Assembly (NCBI RefSeq): GCF_019145205.1
Contig: NZ_JAHSTT010000018.1
Span: 1-64,000 of the forward strand
Length of the DNA stretch: 64,000 nt
Direction: 5' to 3'
DNA from: Pseudomonas khavaziana
Lineage (GTDB): Bacteria; Pseudomonadota; Gammaproteobacteria; Pseudomonadales; Pseudomonadaceae
Of the stretch, positions 24,897 through 32,474 are shown piece by piece. The translations under genes and the position numbers were made by a program. Under the pieces are notes generated by a model. That model saw nothing but the letters and a program-made list of their open reading frames with translations. It was not told the origin of the DNA and did no database searches. Numbering within the stretch: the first letter of the stretch is position 1; every line of letters starts with the position of its first letter.

Positions 24897-25562
24897 TCAG
24901 CCGGCAGTGCGAAAGGTCAGGTTGATGCGTTGCGGGCCCATGACGGGATGCTCGCCTTCCTTGATTGGCATCACCCCATGAAAGCGCAGGCGATCAACAC
25001 CGCCCCAGATCACCACATCGCCATGGAACAGCGAGACCTTCTGCGGTTTGTCACTTCGCTGATGGCCACCAAACAGGAAAATAGCCGGCAGACCCAGGGA
25101 CACCGAGACCACGGGTGCGCTGTAGCAACGCTCGTTCTTGTCCTGATGCAGTGACATCTTTGCTCCAGGCACGTAGCGATTGATCAGGCAGGCGTCAGGT
25201 AAAAAGCCGCTGAAACCGGCCTCGACTGCCGCCGCCGCGGCCAATTGGCGCAAGGCTTCGGGCATGGCCGGCCAGGGTTGCTGGCTGCGTGGGTCAAGAG
25301 GGCTGTAGCGATAGCCGCGGGTGTCGGTGGTCCAGCCCAGCTCGCCGCAACTGCTCAGTGCCGCCGACATGGTGAAACCACCGGGGGTGACCATCTGCCG
25401 AAACGGAGATTGGGCCAGGACACGCCGCAGTTCAGGCAGCAACCGGTCAATCCAGGGCAGGGCGTAGCCCCGGAGTACGTGGGACTCTTCGCCAATCTGC
25501 TCGCGCCCCGCGGGTTGTTGCAGGGCACTATCGGCGAATAAATCGGCATTCGGCCCCGACAT
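24897..25562 (-). CDS. alkB: AlkB DNA/RNA demethylase
   Basis: 221 residues. Fe(II)/2-oxoglutarate dioxygenase that removes 1-methyladenine and 3-methylcytosine lesions. Iron ligands His139-x-Asp141 (LHQDKNE) and His195 (RFHGV) are present, and Arg residues in RINLTFR bind 2-oxoglutarate. Substrate loop RGYRYSPLDP is conserved. It lies upstream of ada, and its ATG follows a 55-residue gene by three bases, so a three-gene unit is likely. Confidence 0.95.
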   Translation of the reverse strand: MSGPNADLFADSALQQPAGREQIGEESHVLRGYALPWIDRLLPELRRVLAQSPFRQMVTPGGFTMSAALSSCGELGWTTDTRGYRYSPLDPRSQQPWPAMPEALRQLAAAAAVEAGFSGFLPDACLINRYVPGAKMSLHQDKNERCYSAPVVSVSLGLPAIFLFGGHQRSDKPQKVSLFHGDVVIWGGVDRLRFHGVMPIKEGEHPVMGPQRINLTFRTAG

Positions 25563-25565
25563 GTC

Positions 25566-25733
25566 TTACAGCGCCTTGCTCACATTGATGTCGGTGATTT
25601 CGTCACTGGCATCATGAATTTTCGCCAGGGCTTGCTTGGCCTCTTCGACGCTGTCGGTGTGCAATTGGGCAAATTCAAAGCGGCGCTCGCCGTTGAGTTT
25701 GTACTTGATGACGTATTTGGTTGTAGAGGTCAC
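25566..25733 (-). CDS. Small protein immediately upstream of alkB
   Basis: 55 residues from GTG 25733: VTSTTKYVIKYKLNGERR... to ITDINVSKAL. AAGGAAG lies eight bases before the GTG, a strong ribosome site. The stop is three bases before the alkB ATG. The sequence looks like a small beta-beta-alpha fold (strands KYVIKYKL, RRFEFAQLH, helix VEEAKQALAKIH). Unknown function; operon position suggests, without proof, a link to AlkB. Confidence 0.65.
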   Translation of the reverse strand: MTSTTKYVIKYKLNGERRFEFAQLHTDSVEEAKQALAKIHDASDEITDINVSKAL

Positions 25734-25759
25734 AGCTTTCTTCCTTTCAGGTGTTCGGA

Positions 25760-26062
25760 TCAGCTCAACTTGGTGCTGGTGCGACGAACGATGCGAATCT
25801 TGTGGGACAGCGCCGGCTTGCGGGTCACGCTGATGGCACGACGGGTCACCACATCGAGGGTGATGTTCCAGAACCCAGTGCTGGGCGCGGTGATCTTGGC
25901 TGGGAACTTATCGAATGCGCCGCCGTGGTAGGTATGGCGGCCGCCATTTTTGAAGCTGCGGAAGTTCGCGTCGCTCATCAGGCGAATGTTGCAGATCTGC
26001 GAGCATTCGATGACGACAATGTCTCCCTCGTTGAGGTGCTCACGCTGGTGGATGAATTTCAT
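25760..26062 (-). CDS. DUF1883 family protein
   Basis: 100 residues: MKFIHQREHLNEGDIVVIECS..., with NGGRHTYHGGAFDKFPAKIT and FWNITLDV, all matching the DUF1883 family, a small beta-rich domain sometimes fused to TIR domains. Alone here, with a basic C-terminal tail (RRAISVTRKPALSHKIRIVRR). Function unknown. It ends 27 bases before the small gene upstream of alkB, so could be the first gene of that unit. Confidence 0.8.
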   Translation of the reverse strand: MKFIHQREHLNEGDIVVIECSQICNIRLMSDANFRSFKNGGRHTYHGGAFDKFPAKITAPSTGFWNITLDVVTRRAISVTRKPALSHKIRIVRRTSTKLS

Positions 26063-26274
26063 GGGGTGTCTCCAGAAGGGCTTTTTCTGAAAAATCAGAA
26101 CGATACGTAGGTTAAGATGGAGTTTATCAGCCCCAGCGCGTTTATTATCGGGCCGTCGTCGACGACTTCGACAATTTAAAACAGTTATTTACCCTGTAAT
26201 TAGAGATAAATCCTACGTTGGTGGGAGAAAATTACCATCCCCGCTGTCGTAGGGTCTTTATCGGAGGTTTTTGT

Positions 26275-26625
26275 ATGAAGTGGAGTGTGTTGGTGCTGGC
26301 CTTGGCAATCAGTGGGTGTGCTTCGGTTGCAGATATCAAGCAGACCCCGCCCACATTGGTGGTCATCTCAGGCAAGAAGCCGCAGGAATACGCCGCGTGT
26401 GTGGTGCGTAAATTGGAAGCGACCCGCCGGCCACCGCAGATCGAGCCCCATAAAGACGGTATTCAGGTAATTGTGCCGCAGAAATTCTCGGCGGATCCTT
26501 CGGCGATCTTCGTAATCGAAGACCGCTCCAGTGGGAGCAGCATCAAGCTCTATGAGAGCATGTCCAATGTGCCGATTCGTCCCGGCGACGTGAAGAAAGC
26601 CGGGGAAGACTGCATTTCTGGCTGA
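26275..26625 (+). CDS. Small lipoprotein
   Basis: 116 residues. MKWSVLVLALAISGCASVADIK carries a lipobox (ISGC, Cys15). ATG 26275 has CGGAGG seven bases before it. The mature domain has two Cys (CVVRKLE, EDCISG), and the last may pair with the first. Unknown function, similar in build to other small Pseudomonas envelope lipoproteins. Confidence 0.75.
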   Translation: MKWSVLVLALAISGCASVADIKQTPPTLVVISGKKPQEYAACVVRKLEATRRPPQIEPHKDGIQVIVPQKFSADPSAIFVIEDRSSGSSIKLYESMSNVPIRPGDVKKAGEDCISG

Positions 26626-26735
26626 GCCCCAGGCCTATCCTGCGCACCGGAGCCGATAAAAAAGCCATCACCCGTCAGTGGCGACATGCATTTGGGGCAG
26701 GGCATCCGTTAAACTGTCGGGCATTGACTATAAAG

Positions 26736-26772
26736 ATGCCGCTCAGACCTTGGGTTTGAGCGGCATTTGTTT
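26736..26772 (+). terminator. Strong terminator just before a start codon
   Basis: ATGCCGCTCA and TGAGCGGCAT form a perfect 10-bp stem with an 11-base loop (26736-26766), followed by TTGTTTTTT. It lies 17 bases before the ATG at 26790. It may end the lipoprotein transcript or act as an attenuator for the next gene. Confidence 0.75.
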
Positions 26773-26789
26773 TTTCTGGAAAGCCTGTT

Positions 26790-27020
26790 ATGAAACGCGA
26801 ACTCGTCAAAGCCCGCCATGCTGAAGGTCAGATTGCGGCGACCCATGTCATTCAGAACCCCGCCGACCTGGGCGAGTGGATCGTATTCTTCAAGAAAAGC
26901 GGCGGTCGCAGCTACTTCCTGGTGGACGATCAGGATGAAGTCGAGTCATTCCCGCGCCTGGATGATCTGATCGAAATACTGCGTGGCCTGGGAATCAAGT
27001 TCGCCGAAGTGCATCTGTAG
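26790..27020 (+). CDS. Conserved small protein, unknown
   Basis: 76 residues, MKRELVKARHAEGQIAATHV..., ending LRGLGIKFAEVHL. It looks like a compact alpha/beta domain: helix, two strands (WIVFFKKSGG, SYFLVDDQD) and helix (RLDDLIEILRGLG). Start has GGAAAG upstream. A terminator hairpin sits in front of it, so its expression must use either readthrough or a promoter overlapping the hairpin (TATAAA at 26729). Family not recognised. Confidence 0.65.
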   Translation: MKRELVKARHAEGQIAATHVIQNPADLGEWIVFFKKSGGRSYFLVDDQDEVESFPRLDDLIEILRGLGIKFAEVHL

Positions 27021-27029
27021 CACGCCGAC

Positions 27030-27311
27030 TTACTTACAGACCACAACGACGCTACGGCCCTTGAAATTGCCCACATCCTGACCCAGGGTCTTGTCACTCT
27101 CCTTGAGCGCAGGCGTGCCATTGGTGCCGACGATACGGTAGCCGGTGCCCGCACAGGACGCGTCGGCTTTCTCATAGCAACTGGCCCATGAGTTGGCCTC
27201 GCCCGAACAGTCGATGGTCAGGCCTTGTTCGCCATTTTTCAGCAGGGTGTCGGAAGTGGTGGTGCAACCGGCCAGCGCCAGTACCGCAGTCAGTGCCAGG
27301 ATCTTGTTCAT
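27030..27311 (-). CDS. Small lipoprotein
   Basis: 93 residues. MNKILALTAVLALAGCTTTS carries a lipobox (LAGC, Cys16). The mature part has Cys in LTIDCSG, WASCYEKADASCAGTGY and the last VVVVCK, so two disulfides are possible. The block WASCYEKADASCAGTGYRIV is common to a family of small Pseudomonas lipoproteins of unknown role. Convergent with the 76-residue gene, nine bases apart. Confidence 0.8.
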   Translation of the reverse strand: MNKILALTAVLALAGCTTTSDTLLKNGEQGLTIDCSGEANSWASCYEKADASCAGTGYRIVGTNGTPALKESDKTLGQDVGNFKGRSVVVVCK

Positions 27312-27454
27312 AGTGGGTCATCGTTGAGAGAAGTGGAGGGCGCTGACACTGTCGTGGGGCGTTGGCGCGGATTATAGCGAACTGCCACCAAGTGCACAGT
27401 CCCTGATACAAGATCTTCGCCCGCGCCGCCTTTTTTCTCAGCCCCGCCGGTGCG

Positions 27455-28411
27455 TCATGGCACCCCCATCACCAGCACTCCACTGCCGCTTGTGGCGCCA
27501 GTCGCAGGCAGGAAACCCGCACGCCGAACCAGTGAGAACGTCACATCATCGCCGCCTACGCTGTTGGTGATCCGAGTGAGGAATGAGCCATTGACCGAAA
27601 CCGCAGAGCCCGCACGCACGAGGGCGGTCCCCAGGTTTGGATTGGTCATCATCAGCAGTCGATTGTCGAACGACGACTGTATGCCTTTGTAGGTAATGGT
27701 GATGGGCGAGTCGATTCCGCCATCCGGGCACGAGTAGTTGAGCCTGCGGTTGACGCGAATGGGGGTGGTCAGGGGATCACTGCCCAAGGCGCGCTGAGGG
27801 ACGTCGCCGAAGTTGATCTCGATCGGGTTGTTATTGTTGATCGTGCAGGTCGACGGCGATACGGTGAAGTTGTTGGCAGCGATATAGGTGACGGTCACCT
27901 GCGGTCGGGTGTTGTCCCAGTTGTTCGAGCTGCTGATGCGCAACATACCGAGCTCGTCATTGGCGACGACGTTGATCGGGTTGGACGGGCTATTACGCAT
28001 CAGAATGTAGGGGGTGATATTGATGGGATAAGCGACACCGTTATTGGGCATCGTCGCCACGCGGATACCCGAGGGCACCGGATTGTTCAGAAACGATCCG
28101 TTGATACGCAAACCGGCCCTTTCGTTACCGAAACGAGGGCCGGGGGTCCAGGGTGTCCCTGAGGCGTTCCCCGTTGCCCAGTAATCCACCCCCCATGCAG
28201 GGCCCTGGCCAGGGGAATACATGCATTCCAACCTGGCCCCCTCCATCATGATCCTCTGGCGGTCCGAGCTCAAGGTCACCATCACCGGAACGCGCAAGTT
28301 GGGATTACCCGTCTGCCACTGGCCACCATTGACTCGGCAATCGACGGCCAGCGCATTCGATGTCGTACCCATGAAGATGAGAAGCCCAGCGGCTTCACGC
28401 AGTCGTTTCAT
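27455..28411 (-). CDS. Fimbrial adhesin-like protein, paralogue 2
   Basis: 318 residues. Signal peptide (MKRLREAAGLLIFMGTTSNALA). N-terminal lectin-like or tip domain (about 25-195) with ECMYSPG and a PWTPGPRFGNERAGLRING block, then a pilin domain starting SPSTCTINNNNPIEINFG and ending FSLVRRAGFLPATGATSGSGVLVMGVP. Two-domain tip adhesins of chaperone-usher pili look like this. It is the last gene of the operon and a close paralogue of the preceding gene. ATG 28411 follows GAGAA; the ATG at 28465 overlaps the upstream stop and is an alternative start. Confidence 0.75.
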   Translation of the reverse strand: MKRLREAAGLLIFMGTTSNALAVDCRVNGGQWQTGNPNLRVPVMVTLSSDRQRIMMEGARLECMYSPGQGPAWGVDYWATGNASGTPWTPGPRFGNERAGLRINGSFLNNPVPSGIRVATMPNNGVAYPINITPYILMRNSPSNPINVVANDELGMLRISSSNNWDNTRPQVTVTYIAANNFTVSPSTCTINNNNPIEINFGDVPQRALGSDPLTTPIRVNRRLNYSCPDGGIDSPITITYKGIQSSFDNRLLMMTNPNLGTALVRAGSAVSVNGSFLTRITNSVGGDDVTFSLVRRAGFLPATGATSGSGVLVMGVP

Positions 28412-28461
28412 TGTGTTTTCTCGTTGCTGCACTATCGGTATTCCCACTTCTTTTGCCTGTT

Positions 28462-29430
28462 TCATGGCACACCCATCACCAGCACGCCGCTGCCGCTTAT
28501 TGCCCCTGCCGCGGGGAGTGATCCCGCGCGGCGAACCAGTGAAAACGTCACATCGTCGCCACCTATGCTGTTGGTAATCTGGGTGAGGAATGAACCGTTG
28601 ACTTCAACCGCTGCCCCCCTCCGGACCAGGGCTGTGCCCACGTCCGGATTGGTCATCAACAACAAGCGATTGTCGAACGACGACCGGGCCCCTTTGTAAG
28701 TGATGGTGATGGGGGCGTTAATTCCGCCATCTGGGCATGAGTAGGTAAGTCGGCGGTTGACACGAGTGGGTGTTGTCAGGGGATCGCTGCCTATCGCCCG
28801 CTGACTGACGTCACCGAAGTTGATTTCGATCGGGTTGTTATTGTTGATCGTGCAGGTCGACGGGGAGATGTCGAAGTTGTTTGCGGCGATATATGTCAGT
28901 ACCAGCCTCGTGCTGCCCAGGCTGTAATTATTGGTCTGTAGCAGATTCAGCGCGCCCAGGACGTCGTTAATCTGAACCTTGATGGGGTTGCTCGGGTCGT
29001 TTCGCAGCAATATATAGGGGGTTACATTGATGAGGTACGCCCCGCCGTTATTGGGCATGGTAGCGATCCGGATGTTATACGGCACAGGCGTGTTATAGAA
29101 CGCGCCGTTTATGCGTAAGCCGGTTCGCTGATTGCCGAAGTTGGGGCCGGGCACCCAGGGCGAACCGGCTTGCGCAGATGTTCCCCAATAGTCAATGCGC
29201 GTAGGGTGGGCAGGCGAGGGCGTAAATCGGCATTCCAGCCATGCACCTTCAAGAATGAGGCGGGTCTTGTCCGAATCCACACGGACATTGACAGGGACCT
29301 CCAGGTTCAGAATCCCGCCGTCCCCTACATATTGCCACTTGTCGCCATTGACTCGGCAATCAGCTGCTCGCACTGTTGTGGTAATACCCAGCAATACGAA
29401 CAGCACAATGGCTCCATAGAGTCGTTTCAT
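28462..29430 (-). CDS. Fimbrial adhesin-like protein, paralogue 1
   Basis: 322 residues with signal peptide MKRLYGAIVLFVLLGITTTVRA, an N-terminal domain (LEGAWLECRFTPSP, PWVPGPNFGNQRTGLRINGAF) and a C-terminal pilin domain nearly identical over TCTINNNNPIEINFG and SGSGVLVMGVP to the next gene. DNA identity is high in the pilin half and lower in the N-terminal half. ATG 29430 has AAAGGG at good spacing; ATG 29436 is possible. Its stop overlaps an ATG of the downstream paralogue. Confidence 0.75.
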   Translation of the reverse strand: MKRLYGAIVLFVLLGITTTVRAADCRVNGDKWQYVGDGGILNLEVPVNVRVDSDKTRLILEGAWLECRFTPSPAHPTRIDYWGTSAQAGSPWVPGPNFGNQRTGLRINGAFYNTPVPYNIRIATMPNNGGAYLINVTPYILLRNDPSNPIKVQINDVLGALNLLQTNNYSLGSTRLVLTYIAANNFDISPSTCTINNNNPIEINFGDVSQRAIGSDPLTTPTRVNRRLTYSCPDGGINAPITITYKGARSSFDNRLLLMTNPDVGTALVRRGAAVEVNGSFLTQITNSIGGDDVTFSLVRRAGSLPAAGAISGSGVLVMGVP

Positions 29431-29545
29431 CTTCATCACCCTTTAATCCTCTCCTCGACAGTCGCCCACAGGCATCCAGCCCGTACACAAGGTGCCCGGA
29501 AGAGATTGATGGTTTACCCAGGGCTGTGTTCAGCCCGTAAATGAT

Positions 29546-30088
29546 CTACGGATAGTCCAGCGTGAACGTGGACGTCACCGTGTAGGCACCATGCCCGATG
29601 GTCTGGTCCTGGATGGCTCGCGGCTCTCCCTTCACATAGGCCTTGAGTTCGATCACATTGTTGCCATCGCTCAATACCTGTCTGTCGCTCACCGTATTAA
29701 GGGGCAGAGGCTTGTTAGCCAGTGTCTCGATGCCCACGCCGATGCCGGTGGCGCCGCTGCCGCCATCAAGCGCGAGCAGCCCGGGCAGCGCCGGGTTTTC
29801 CCTGCCGCCGAAGGTGATCGTGACGGTGTTGCCCACAGTGGTGTCGCAGTCCACCAGATGAAGCTTGAAAGCCTTGCCCAATGATCGCGTATTGAGGTAC
29901 AGGTACTTGCTGGTCAGGTCCCAGAGTTCCAGGGTTATGGCCTCGTCCCCGGGACGAATAGTGCAAGCTTCTTCAACCAGGTTGCCTTTGAAACTGAGGT
30001 TGTCCGCAGCCTCGACGTCGGCGATCAAGCCCACACCAAGTACCAGTGCGGCGTAGGTCCAACCCTTGTGGATAGGTGTATGTCCCAT
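29546..30088 (-). CDS. Fimbrial subunit
   Basis: 180 residues: signal peptide (to DVEA), then AADNLSFKGNLVEEACTIRPGDEAIT with the first pilin Cys, VDCDTTVGNTVTITFGG with the second, and a C-terminal beta strand TVTSTFTLDYP (penultimate Tyr) used for chaperone binding. It would be exported and polymerised through the usher at 32471. A minor subunit is likely from its position late in the operon. Confidence 0.8.
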   Translation of the reverse strand: MGHTPIHKGWTYAALVLGVGLIADVEAADNLSFKGNLVEEACTIRPGDEAITLELWDLTSKYLYLNTRSLGKAFKLHLVDCDTTVGNTVTITFGGRENPALPGLLALDGGSGATGIGVGIETLANKPLPLNTVSDRQVLSDGNNVIELKAYVKGEPRAIQDQTIGHGAYTVTSTFTLDYP

Positions 30089-30101
30089 GGTTTTCCAACT
30101 C

Positions 30102-30614
30102 CTACTGGTATTCGGCCAACAAGGTGGCCACCGCGTTAAACCGGGCGGGGGTCAGGGTTGCGCCGGGTCGCTTGACCGGAACCACCTCCAATACCGGTGG
30201 CGACGACAGGCTGATCTCAAGCGGCGTATTGAGGGCAAACGGCTGGTTGTTCTGGAACACCCGGATGCCCAGCGCCGGCACACTGGTCTGCACGGCTGCG
30301 CCGTCGAACGTTGTCGCGGTGCCGTTGACGCTCAACTTCAGCATCCAGGGCAGGGTGTCGGTGCCACAGCTGATGGTGTAGCTCAGGCCCTGGCGGTATT
30401 TCACACCGTCGACACGCTTTACCCCGACATCGCCAAAATCCACTTCAATGCTGTTGCCGGCATCGATGGTGCAGGGCGGCGGCTCGTTCAAGGTGCCGCT
30501 GAACGTCAGGTTGGCCGAGGCGCCACTGCACAGGCCGATGGCACACAGGGCGAGCAACGTTCTCTGCGGCCAAAAAGTCATGGTGCGTTTCTCTTCATGG
30601 TTGATCGGCTTCAT
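30102..30614 (-). CDS. Minor fimbrial subunit
   Basis: 170 residues. Signal peptide ends near GASA; the mature part begins NLTFSGTLNEPPPCTIDAGNSIEVDFGDV, the first Cys, and SCGTDT holds the second. The end is RFNAVATLLAEYQ with the pilin Tyr. This resembles PapK/FimF-type adaptors. ATG 30614 overlaps the preceding stop by ATGA; an internal ATG gives MTFWPQRT as an alternative. Confidence 0.8.
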   Translation of the reverse strand: MKPINHEEKRTMTFWPQRTLLALCAIGLCSGASANLTFSGTLNEPPPCTIDAGNSIEVDFGDVGVKRVDGVKYRQGLSYTISCGTDTLPWMLKLSVNGTATTFDGAAVQTSVPALGIRVFQNNQPFALNTPLEISLSSPPVLEVVPVKRPGATLTPARFNAVATLLAEYQ

Positions 30615-31102
30615 TGGTAATCCACCACCAGGGTGGCGGTCGCATCGAAGGCGCCACCCGTCAATTTGCTGCCTGGGCGTTTGACCGGCACGGCCTGCAC
30701 CACTGGAAAGTTGGGATAGGTAAACCTCACCGCGGTGTTCAAGGGCCAGTCAGCGCCATTGACGAACAGCTTCACGCCGAGATCGGGCTTGCGCGTCACC
30801 AGCACCCGATTGTCGAAGGCGGCGCCGGTGCCCTTGAGCTCCAGTGTCAGTGCATTGCTGTAAGGCGCATCACAGGTGACGGTGTAGGGCACACCGCGAC
30901 GGTAATTGACCCCGTCGATCCGTGAGGTGAGCAGGTCATTGCCAAACGGTACGTCGAGCGTACTGCCGCTGTTGATGACACACGGCGGTGGTGCAATGAT
31001 CACCGCGCGGATGGTCAGGCTGGTCTCGGCGTGCACCGCCTGGCTGGCGGCCCACAGCAGGCCGCCCATAAACACGGCCCATGGGCCGTTTGACTTAGCC
31101 AT
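30611..31102 (-). CDS. Minor fimbrial subunit
   Basis: 163 residues from ATG 31102, with AAGGGCAG upstream; an ATG 18 bases earlier overlaps the previous gene and is an alternative. Signal peptide ends HAE, then LTIRAVIIAPPPCVINSGSTLDVPFGN and the second Cys in VTCDAPY. It ends GGAFDATATLVVDYQ. It is closely related to the next gene (shared VKRPGSKLT/VKRPGATLT block), so probably a duplicated adaptor. Confidence 0.8.
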   Translation of the reverse strand: MAKSNGPWAVFMGGLLWAASQAVHAETSLTIRAVIIAPPPCVINSGSTLDVPFGNDLLTSRIDGVNYRRGVPYTVTCDAPYSNALTLELKGTGAAFDNRVLVTRKPDLGVKLFVNGADWPLNTAVRFTYPNFPVVQAVPVKRPGSKLTGGAFDATATLVVDYQ

Positions 31103-31112
31103 TATTCTGCCC

Positions 31113-31694
31113 TTACTCATAATTGAGCCTGAAATCCACCACGGCCCGGAACGCCCCGCTGGTCAACGGCGCCGAGGTGCGCGTGGGCCTGACCTTCCAG
31201 GTCTGTGTGTTGCCGCCCAGGGGCAGGAACAAAGGTTCGCCCCGTTGGCCCAGATTCACGTCCCGCCCAAGCACATCGGTCAACTGCAGGCCCATCCCAG
31301 TGATGCCTTGCACCTTGACCAGGCGTGGATCATCGGCATCGGCCGGCGCCAGGAACGCCACCGACAGCACCGGTTGAAAGGCACTCCAGGTCAGGTTCCC
31401 CGTGCGCTCGCTGCGGATGCTGCCGGCGATGCGGTTGCAATCGGTAAAGCGCAGTTGGAAAGGCACCGCCCTTGCCTGGTCACCGGACCGGCGCAACTGG
31501 CTGGTGGAAACATCGCCCAGCTCAATGGTCTGATGCAGCGAGGTCATCTCCAGGCTGCATGGGGTTTCATGCATGGACCCGGAAATATTCAGCCGTCCGC
31601 TCATGCCTTCTATATCGTCTTCGTCCTGGGCCTGTGCGCTGCCGACAACGGCCAGTAGCAGGCCGCCCAAGACCTTCACATAATGCAATTTCAT
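31113..31694 (-). CDS. Fimbrial subunit
   Basis: 193 residues. Signal peptide MKLHYVKVLGGLLLAVVGSAQA, then an acidic stretch and ISGSMHETPCSLEMTSLHQTIELGDVS with the first Cys; FTDCNRIAG carries the second. It ends VVDFRLNYE. ATG 31694 has GGAG six bases upstream. It is the first subunit after the chaperone. Confidence 0.8.
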   Translation of the reverse strand: MKLHYVKVLGGLLLAVVGSAQAQDEDDIEGMSGRLNISGSMHETPCSLEMTSLHQTIELGDVSTSQLRRSGDQARAVPFQLRFTDCNRIAGSIRSERTGNLTWSAFQPVLSVAFLAPADADDPRLVKVQGITGMGLQLTDVLGRDVNLGQRGEPLFLPLGGNTQTWKVRPTRTSAPLTSGAFRAVVDFRLNYE

Positions 31695-31712
31695 CACTGA
31701 CTCCGGCGGGCG

Positions 31713-32474
31713 TTACTGTGTGAGCGGGGCTGCTTGCGGGTTCACCTTGCAAGTCTCGCCGCTGCAGGTGAACCCCAGCAGCGGACGTCCGCCGTAGTCA
31801 TTCACGTAGGCCAGGTAAGGCGCAGTGCCGAGTGCCTTGGCCGTCGGGCCCAGGGCCAGCGAGCCTTTGGGCGGCACCATCAGCGGCTCGAATCCCGGCA
31901 CGGTCTTGCCGTCCTTGGTGCTGCGCGCATCCACCAGGGTTACGAAGTACGGCGTCGGGTTGTTCACCTGGTAATGTTCGCCCTGCCGGGAAAGAGTCAG
32001 TTTTTCCTGCCAGGGGTTGGACAGGTCTTGCTGGCTCGGCGTGATGGCTTGCGGTCGGTAGAACAACTTGATGCGGGTCTGCAGCGCGATTTGCAGGGTG
32101 TTGGCTTTATCGCTGCGCGGCGGAATTTCCCGCAGGTTGAAGTAGTAGACCGTCTCTCGATCCTGCGGCAACGCTTTGGCCGCGGGCAACGCCTGGACTT
32201 TCACCTGGCTTTGTTTTCCAGGCTCCACGCGCTGCACCGGTGGCAGCACGATCAGCGGCGCGGTGATTTTCTGGCCTTGTTCATCTTCAATCCAGCCCTG
32301 GGCCAGGTACGGCAACTGGGTATTGTTGTTGGTGATGTTCACGCTGGTGGCGTCCTTGCCCCCGTCGAAGATCACGCGGGTACGGTCCAGCGCAATTGCG
32401 GCATTAGCGCCTTGGCATACGCCGATGGCCAGCAATGCGAGGGACGAAAGGGCAAGGCGGGTGTTGAGGCTCAT
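31713..32474 (-). CDS. Periplasmic fimbrial chaperone (PapD/FimC type)
   Basis: 253 residues with signal peptide (to GANA). First Ig domain begins AIALDRTRVIFDGGKDATSVNITNNN, with the chaperone signature YYFNLREIPP and the RTRVI strand that donates to subunits. A C-terminal cysteine pair (FTCSGETCKV) suggests a disulfide, as in some chaperones with a C-terminal extension. The ATG overlaps the usher stop (ATGA). Confidence 0.9.
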   Translation of the reverse strand: MSLNTRLALSSLALLAIGVCQGANAAIALDRTRVIFDGGKDATSVNITNNNTQLPYLAQGWIEDEQGQKITAPLIVLPPVQRVEPGKQSQVKVQALPAAKALPQDRETVYYFNLREIPPRSDKANTLQIALQTRIKLFYRPQAITPSQQDLSNPWQEKLTLSRQGEHYQVNNPTPYFVTLVDARSTKDGKTVPGFEPLMVPPKGSLALGPTAKALGTAPYLAYVNDYGGRPLLGFTCSGETCKVNPQAAPLTQ

